64,000 nucleotides of DNA, from NCBI RefSeq assembly GCF_023715245.1, contig NZ_JAMBNV010000001.1:186001-250000 (forward strand), read 5' to 3'. The notes beneath the pieces are model-generated. The model was not told the origin of the DNA and did no database searches. It worked only from the letters and a program-made list of their open reading frames with translations. Below, piece by piece: positions 59,722-64,000 of the stretch (the stretch's first letter is position 1; every line of letters begins with the position of its first letter). This DNA comes from Sporosarcina luteola. GTDB lineage: Bacteria > Bacillota > Bacilli > Bacillales_A > Planococcaceae. Made by a program: the position numbers and the translations under genes.

Positions 59722-61149
59722 ATGAAAATACGACTACTCATCAAAGACTCCCTCGAAGCCCAAGGTCTGAAATGGCTGCTCACGTCCCAATGGAATGACG
59801 TGGAAGTTGAAATTGCAGAGGGGGCGGACGTTTCAACGGATGCGTATCTCTACATTATCGACATGAACTACATCATGACAACGGAATTCGAACTGCCGCC
59901 GCACGCCATCTGGCTCGGAATTTCCTCCGAAAGGACATTCCAAACGGTTTACAAAGCGCTCTCCCTGAAAGCGGAAGATATTTTATTTCGACCATTCCAG
60001 CCCGACCGGCTCGTCAAACAAGTCCAGCAAATCCGCTTCCGCTGGCGGAATGAAAGGACGCGGCTAAAAGGCCCTGTCAAACCACGGGAAGCAGTCGTCA
60101 CATACGAAGACTTTCTCATCGGGGAGACAAAGCCGGAACACCCAGTGCTTTTCAGTTTAATCGCGCCATCGCGATTGGATGAGCTTGACCATCTCGTCCG
60201 CGAACTCGAATTGCATGATTTTCCGACCGCTTATGACATCTTCCCGTTTTCGGATTTTGTGCTCGTCGTCCATCAATTAAAAGATGTGCACGACCTGCAA
60301 GAGGCATATTCAATCTTCTTCGCGCAATGGAAACGTCAATCGGACGCCTTGCTAACGGTTTATTTGTATGCAGATCAAAGCCAGAATCGTACGTACAGGG
60401 CGCTTTATAAGAAAATGCGCCAGTTTCATGAGCGGATTTTCTATGATGGCTATGATATTTTGACGATCGAGCAGGACGACCTTCAGTGGAGGGACATGGA
60501 TCCTTTTTTATCACCGCTTGAGCAGCGTGAATGGGTGGAGATGCTCGAAAAACGGCAAGTGGTGTCTATCCGGGAGTGGATGGAACAGGATTTCCTCACA
60601 CTTGAATCTCCATTCCCTGACCCGGAAATGGTCCGTGTCCGGCTGACGAGCATTCTCGCGCAAATCCGCCGGTACATGACAGCAAAATCATTGAAGTCGC
60701 AGGCAATGGAGCAGGCGTACCATGCTTTGTTCGAAACAGTTATCCGTGAGCCGGTCATGTACCATATAATCCGGACTTTCCTCTCCTTCATTGCGGAGCT
60801 TCTCCAAAGTACTGAAGGTATCGCGGAAGGCAAAAGAACCCTTGCCGACAAAGTGCAGGAACGGATTGCGGCAAATTATTGGGATGCTTCATGGAACTTG
60901 GAGGCATGTGCGGAAGAGTTGAGAATTCATAAAAGTACGTTGAGCAGAAAATATGCAGGGGAAGCGGGCGAGTCTTTCAGCGTGGCATTGCTGAGAACCC
61001 GTATAGAAGAGGCGAAGCGTCTGTTGAAAGAGACTGATTTGCCGATTGCCGAAGTTTCCAAGTCTGCCGGCTTCACCCATTCCACGTATTTCAGCAGGCG
61101 GTTCAAAGAGGAGACGGGAATGACGCCGTATCAGTTTAGGATGAGGTAG
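59722..61149 (+). CDS. AraC-family regulator with degenerate response-regulator receiver
   Basis: 475 residues from the ATG at 59722, behind TAGGTGA; the ATG at 59686 has no ribosome site. The N-terminus (KIRLLIKDSLEAQGLKWLL, YLYIIDMNYIM) is receiver-like, but the acidic pair is reduced and the conserved Lys is replaced (LFRPFQ), so phosphorylation is doubtful. A middle region of about 200 residues is unassigned. The C-terminal 100 residues are two AraC helix-turn-helices (NLEACAEELRIHKSTLSRKY, PIAEVSKSAGFTHSTYFSRRFKEETG). It is divergent from hutG and convergent with the ECF gene; target genes unknown. Confidence 0.85.
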   Translation: MKIRLLIKDSLEAQGLKWLLTSQWNDVEVEIAEGADVSTDAYLYIIDMNYIMTTEFELPPHAIWLGISSERTFQTVYKALSLKAEDILFRPFQPDRLVKQVQQIRFRWRNERTRLKGPVKPREAVVTYEDFLIGETKPEHPVLFSLIAPSRLDELDHLVRELELHDFPTAYDIFPFSDFVLVVHQLKDVHDLQEAYSIFFAQWKRQSDALLTVYLYADQSQNRTYRALYKKMRQFHERIFYDGYDILTIEQDDLQWRDMDPFLSPLEQREWVEMLEKRQVVSIREWMEQDFLTLESPFPDPEMVRVRLTSILAQIRRYMTAKSLKSQAMEQAYHALFETVIREPVMYHIIRTFLSFIAELLQSTEGIAEGKRTLADKVQERIAANYWDASWNLEACAEELRIHKSTLSRKYAGEAGESFSVALLRTRIEEAKRLLKETDLPIAEVSKSAGFTHSTYFSRRFKEETGMTPYQFRMR

Positions 61150-61164
61150 ATAGTAATTGAAAGA

Positions 61165-61212
61165 AAGAGCAGTGAAGAAAGGACGTAGCTTTTCTTCACT
61201 GCTCTTCTATTA
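61165..61212. terminator. Bidirectional terminator between the AraC and ECF genes
   Basis: AAGAGCAGTGAAGAAA and its exact complement TTTCTTCACTGCTCTT, a 16-base perfect stem with a 10-base loop, with A-rich and T-rich flanks. Confidence 0.88.
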
Positions 61213-61218
61213 ATAAAT

Positions 61219-61770
61219 TTAAAATCTCTTCCGAAAGAACGGTGTCTTCTTCAAAGCGACGCATAATGGGATGGCAATCAGCAGACCGACGATGTTCTGA
61301 ATGAGATCACCCGGGATCGATGCGAACGGTTGGATCCAGTTGCCGAACATGATGCCTTGGCCAACAAAGTATACTGCCAGCATGACCGGAATAGATGCGA
61401 TAGCACCTAAGATGTTGAGTCCGATATGATCTCCTTGATGGCCTTTTGACCAAGCGATCCTACCGACGATATAGCCTTGCAGAGCACGGGCAACGATTGT
61501 CGTAGGCGCCCAAATTGCCCAGCCGCCGAAAATATCGAATAATCCCATTCCAATGGCTCCGGCAAGTGCCCCTTTTTTCGGTCCGAAAAGAATCGAAACG
61601 ATGAAAAGTGCAGCGGTCCCTAGATGGATCAAGCCGCCTTGACCGATCGGAAGTTTGATATTGATGAATACGGTTGACACTAGGACAAGCGTCGACAGAA
61701 CGGCAGTAAGCACCAAATCGAATGTTTTTGCCCGTGTTGCAGAATGAGTGCTTCGTTGTATAATTTGCAT
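61219..61770 (-). CDS. ECF transporter substrate-binding (S) component, probably for vitamin B6
   Basis: 183 residues, ATG 61770 behind AAGGAAGG. Six membrane helices; TFDLVLTAVLSTLVLVSTVF and the small-residue-rich PKKGALAGAIGMGLFDIFGG are typical of S components. It would work with the shared EcfAA'T module, which is not in this window. The pyridoxal kinase-like gene starts 194 bases away in the opposite direction, so B6 uptake (PdxU-like) is the best guess; thiamine precursors are an alternative. Confidence 0.8.
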   Translation of the reverse strand: MQIIQRSTHSATRAKTFDLVLTAVLSTLVLVSTVFINIKLPIGQGGLIHLGTAALFIVSILFGPKKGALAGAIGMGLFDIFGGWAIWAPTTIVARALQGYIVGRIAWSKGHQGDHIGLNILGAIASIPVMLAVYFVGQGIMFGNWIQPFASIPGDLIQNIVGLLIAIPLCVALKKTPFFRKRF

Positions 61771-61963
61771 AGGTGTATTTCCTTCCTTGGTTCATAGTTT
61801 TTTGATTAACTCAATATTACTAAATAGCTGACCATCACAAAAGTGCCAGATCGGTAAAAACGGTAGAGGTCAGATTGAATTGTCTGTCCGTGTATTCTTG
61901 TAACTACCTACTTGTGGTACGATGAAAGAAGTGCAAGTATCGACGTGTTAGGTGGGAAAGCTA

Positions 61964-62809
61964 ATGAAAAAAGTTGCGGTTATCCAAGATATGTCATCCT
62001 TCGGAAAGTGCTCGCTCACAGCGGCTATCCCGGTCTTATCTGTCATGGGCGTACAGGCAGTTCCGCTGCCGACTGCCATTTTGACGTCACAGACAGAGTA
62101 TCCGAGCTATTATTGTGAAGATTTGACATCCAAGATGAATCATTTTACAGAAGAGTGGAGCAAGTTGAGCGCTTCTTTTGATGGCATTCATACGGGTTTC
62201 GTGACAGGAAAAGAGCAGATTGAAAACATCTTTTCATTTTTACATACGTTTTACAAGGAAGGGACTACGCTTCTTGTCGATCCGGTAATGGGCGATCGGG
62301 GAGAGATGTATGACGTTTTTTCTACGGAGCTGATTAGCTATATGAAGGAACTTGCGAAGCGTGCGGATATCATTACGCCGAACGTTACGGAGTGCTGTTT
62401 GCTGACAGGCATGTCATATGACAAGTTGCATAACTACAAAACAAACGACGATTATTTAGCATCAATCGAGGAGGCAGGACGCCAACTACAGTCAATGACC
62501 GGCGCAAGTCTCATTATAACTGGATTGAATCCTCCGGCCATTTCGGAAACCAGATACGTAGGTAATATGTATATCGATGGATCCCGCGCCTATCACAGTC
62601 TCCAGGAGTATAACGGCATGAGCTATTCAGGGACGGGTGATTTATTTGCATCCGTCATTATGGGCGGTTTGATGCGTGGTCAAGACGTTGCGGAGGCAAT
62701 GGAGCTTGCAGAGCAGTTCCTAAACGCTGCCATCGAAGCGACAGCGAAGGAACAGATTCCAAGCGTAGCGGGCGTGAATTTCGAAGCGTTTTTAAGGATG
62801 TTGTTATAA
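61964..62809 (+). CDS. pdxK: Pyridoxal/pyridoxamine kinase (ribokinase fold)
   Basis: 281 residues from the ATG at 61964, behind AGGTGGGAAAG. Phosphorylates vitamin B6 vitamers. Features: VIQDMSSFGKCSLTAAIPVLSVMG, TEYPSYYCEDLT, DPVMGDRGEMYDV and the catalytic-base motif SGTGDLFASVIMGG. Sequence is of the PdxY-like pyridoxamine kinase group; a hydroxymethylpyrimidine kinase role is possible in this superfamily. Divergent from the ECF S component. Confidence 0.86.
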   Translation: MKKVAVIQDMSSFGKCSLTAAIPVLSVMGVQAVPLPTAILTSQTEYPSYYCEDLTSKMNHFTEEWSKLSASFDGIHTGFVTGKEQIENIFSFLHTFYKEGTTLLVDPVMGDRGEMYDVFSTELISYMKELAKRADIITPNVTECCLLTGMSYDKLHNYKTNDDYLASIEEAGRQLQSMTGASLIITGLNPPAISETRYVGNMYIDGSRAYHSLQEYNGMSYSGTGDLFASVIMGGLMRGQDVAEAMELAEQFLNAAIEATAKEQIPSVAGVNFEAFLRMLL

Positions 62810-62819
62810 CAATAATCGA

Positions 62820-62862
62820 AGCGAGCAGTTTCTTGATTAATTCAAGAGAATGTTCGCTTTTT
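62820..62862 (+). terminator. Terminator after the B6 kinase gene
   Basis: AGCGAGCA-TTTCTTGA-like arm, loop TTAA, TCAAGAGAA-TGTTCGCT arm, then TTTTTATT. One G·T pair. Confidence 0.82.
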
Positions 62863-62995
62863 ATTAATAATCAATAAAATATTTCATAAATTAATACTCC
62901 AAGTGTCAACAAAGTATAATATTACAATTAATCTATAAACAATTAACTGAACTTTCCTTATAGAATGATAGTAACGAAAGGGAGGTTATCAGAAA

Positions 62996-64000
62996 ATGAA
63001 AGCGGATACAGTGGAGAAGGTAGTTCAATATAGAGGTACGGAATTGAATACGAAGGGATGGCAACAGGAGGCGGCGCTTCGGATGCTCATGAACAATTTG
63101 CATCCTGATGTGGCGGAGCATCCTGAGAAGCTCGTCGTTTACGGGGGAATTGGGAAGGCGGCGCGTAACTGGGAGAGCTTTGACGCCATTGTCCGTTCAT
63201 TGAAGGAACTTGAGAATGATGAAACGTTATTGATCCAATCGGGTAAACCGGTTGCGATTTTCAAATCACATACAGATGCGCCTCGCGTGTTGATTGCCAA
63301 CTCGAATATTGTGCCGGCTTACGCCAATTGGGATACATTCCATGAGCTCGACAAGAAGGGCTTGATGATGTACGGACAAATGACGGCGGGCAGCTGGATC
63401 TATATCGGGTCTCAAGGAATCGTCCAAGGGACATATGAAACGTTTGCGGAGCTTGCGAAACAGCATTTCGAGGAGTCATTGAAAGGAACGATCACGTTAA
63501 CGGCTGGGCTCGGCGGCATGGGTGGTGCGCAGCCATTGGCAGTCACGATGGCGGGCGGCGTCTGCATCGGCATCGAAGTTGATGAAACGCGGATCGATCG
63601 CCGTATTGAAACGCGTTATACAGATATCAAAACGGATTCCCTTGATGAAGCGATCCGCCTTGCGGAAGAAGCGAAGGTGGAAGGGAAGGCGTTGTCGATC
63701 GGTCTTCTCGGAAATGCGGCAGATGTATTGCCAGAAATGATTGCACGTGGATTCAACCCGGATGTACTTACGGACCAGACATCTGCGCATGACCCGTTGA
63801 ATGGCTATATCCCGTCCGGCATGTCGCTTGAAGAGGCGGCGGAGCTACGCGCTTCCAATCCGGATGAATATGTAAAACGGGCGAAAGCATCGATGGCGAA
63901 GCATGTTTCTGCAATGGTCGAGATGATGGATAAAGGCGCGATCACGTTCGATTACGGGAACAACATCCGTCAAGTGGCGAAGGACGAGGGCGTTGAGCGG
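62996..64000 (+). CDS. hutU: Urocanate hydratase (5' part, runs off the window)
   Basis: First 335 residues, ATG 62996 behind AAAGGGAGG. Converts urocanate to imidazolonepropionate in histidine degradation. NAD-binding and family motifs: [79 protein letters not shown]. About 220 residues are missing past position 64000. The frame is intact throughout. Upstream, TATAAT at 62915-62920 is a possible -10, without a convincing -35. Confidence 0.96.
   Translation, partial: MKADTVEKVVQYRGTELNTKGWQQEAALRMLMNNLHPDVAEHPEKLVVYGGIGKAARNWESFDAIVRSLKELENDETLLIQSGKPVAIFKSHTDAPRVLIANSNIVPAYANWDTFHELDKKGLMMYGQMTAGSWIYIGSQGIVQGTYETFAELAKQHFEESLKGTITLTAGLGGMGGAQPLAVTMAGGVCIGIEVDETRIDRRIETRYTDIKTDSLDEAIRLAEEAKVEGKALSIGLLGNAADVLPEMIARGFNPDVLTDQTSAHDPLNGYIPSGMSLEEAAELRASNPDEYVKRAKASMAKHVSAMVEMMDKGAITFDYGNNIRQVAKDEGVER

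Noticed and set aside
62904..62920. Promoter on either strand before hutU
   Set aside because: TATAAT lacks a matching -35, and the TTGACA on the minus strand leads to no gene.

Overview
The window looks like chromosomal DNA of a Gram-positive member of the Bacillales, most likely a Sporosarcina-like Planococcaceae. This rests on the gene complement and style: strong GGAGG ribosome sites, frequent TTG and GTG starts, a T-box leader on argS, a Bce-type regulator/transporter module, S-layer-homology proteins, NreABC control of nitrate respiration and an ECF-type vitamin transporter. The genus is an inference from these traits; no 16S or marker search could be run.

Layout. 1-5.9 kb: reductive pyrimidine catabolism operon (dihydropyrimidinase, PreT, PreA, NCS1 permease, a small protein). 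6-12.7 kb: divergent uracil-DNA-glycosylase-like gene, two tandem S-layer-homology exoproteins, small membrane protein, nucleotidyltransferase, VOC protein and a NERD protein. 12.7-14.1 kb: a complete IS3-family element inserted in the loop of the NERD gene's terminator. 14.1-22.4 kb: a three-gene OpuC-like osmolyte ABC transporter, then a BceRS-BceAB-like module with a visible operator. 22.5-31 kb: AlsT-type symporter, argS with an Arg T-box, two duplicated DUF3221-like lipoproteins sharing an ECF-sigma-type promoter, an erythromycin-esterase-family protein and a frameshifted PH-domain gene. 30.7-34.8 kb: cobalamin riboswitch plus terminator ahead of nrdE-nrdI-nrdF. 34.8-38.4 kb: MOSC protein, a 26-residue membrane peptide, an ABC-2 exporter and a protein fusing a degenerate ABC ATPase to a LytTR DNA-binding domain. 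38.5-57.2 kb: an anaerobic nitrate-respiration island (ric/scdA, narGHJI, nreABC, hemerythrin, a narK carrying a C-terminal PAS domain, and almost the whole molybdenum cofactor pathway). 57.6-64 kb: 2-hydroxyacid dehydrogenase, hutG, an AraC-type regulator with a degenerate receiver domain, an ECF S component, a pyridoxal kinase-like gene and the start of hutU.

The least explained signal is a set of intergenic arrays of short degenerate repeats. At eight or more places a core of about 10-14 bases recurs every 20-21 bases, i.e. every two turns of B-DNA, with variable sequence between. One core (TCGGTGATAA) is used at five separate loci, always on the + strand regardless of neighbouring gene direction; other loci use unrelated cores (TTTATGCGC, GAATGGACC, AGTTCTCGTT, TGACCGATAA) with the same spacing. 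They are not CRISPR arrays and are not coding. The same-face helical phasing suggests protein-binding arrays or a replicating repeat family; this is inference.

Functional links: perfect and near-perfect copies of the NreC box (TAGGG-N4-CCCTA) precede narG and ric, tying Fe-S repair to the nitrate regulon. The Moco genes next to narGHJI supply its cofactor.
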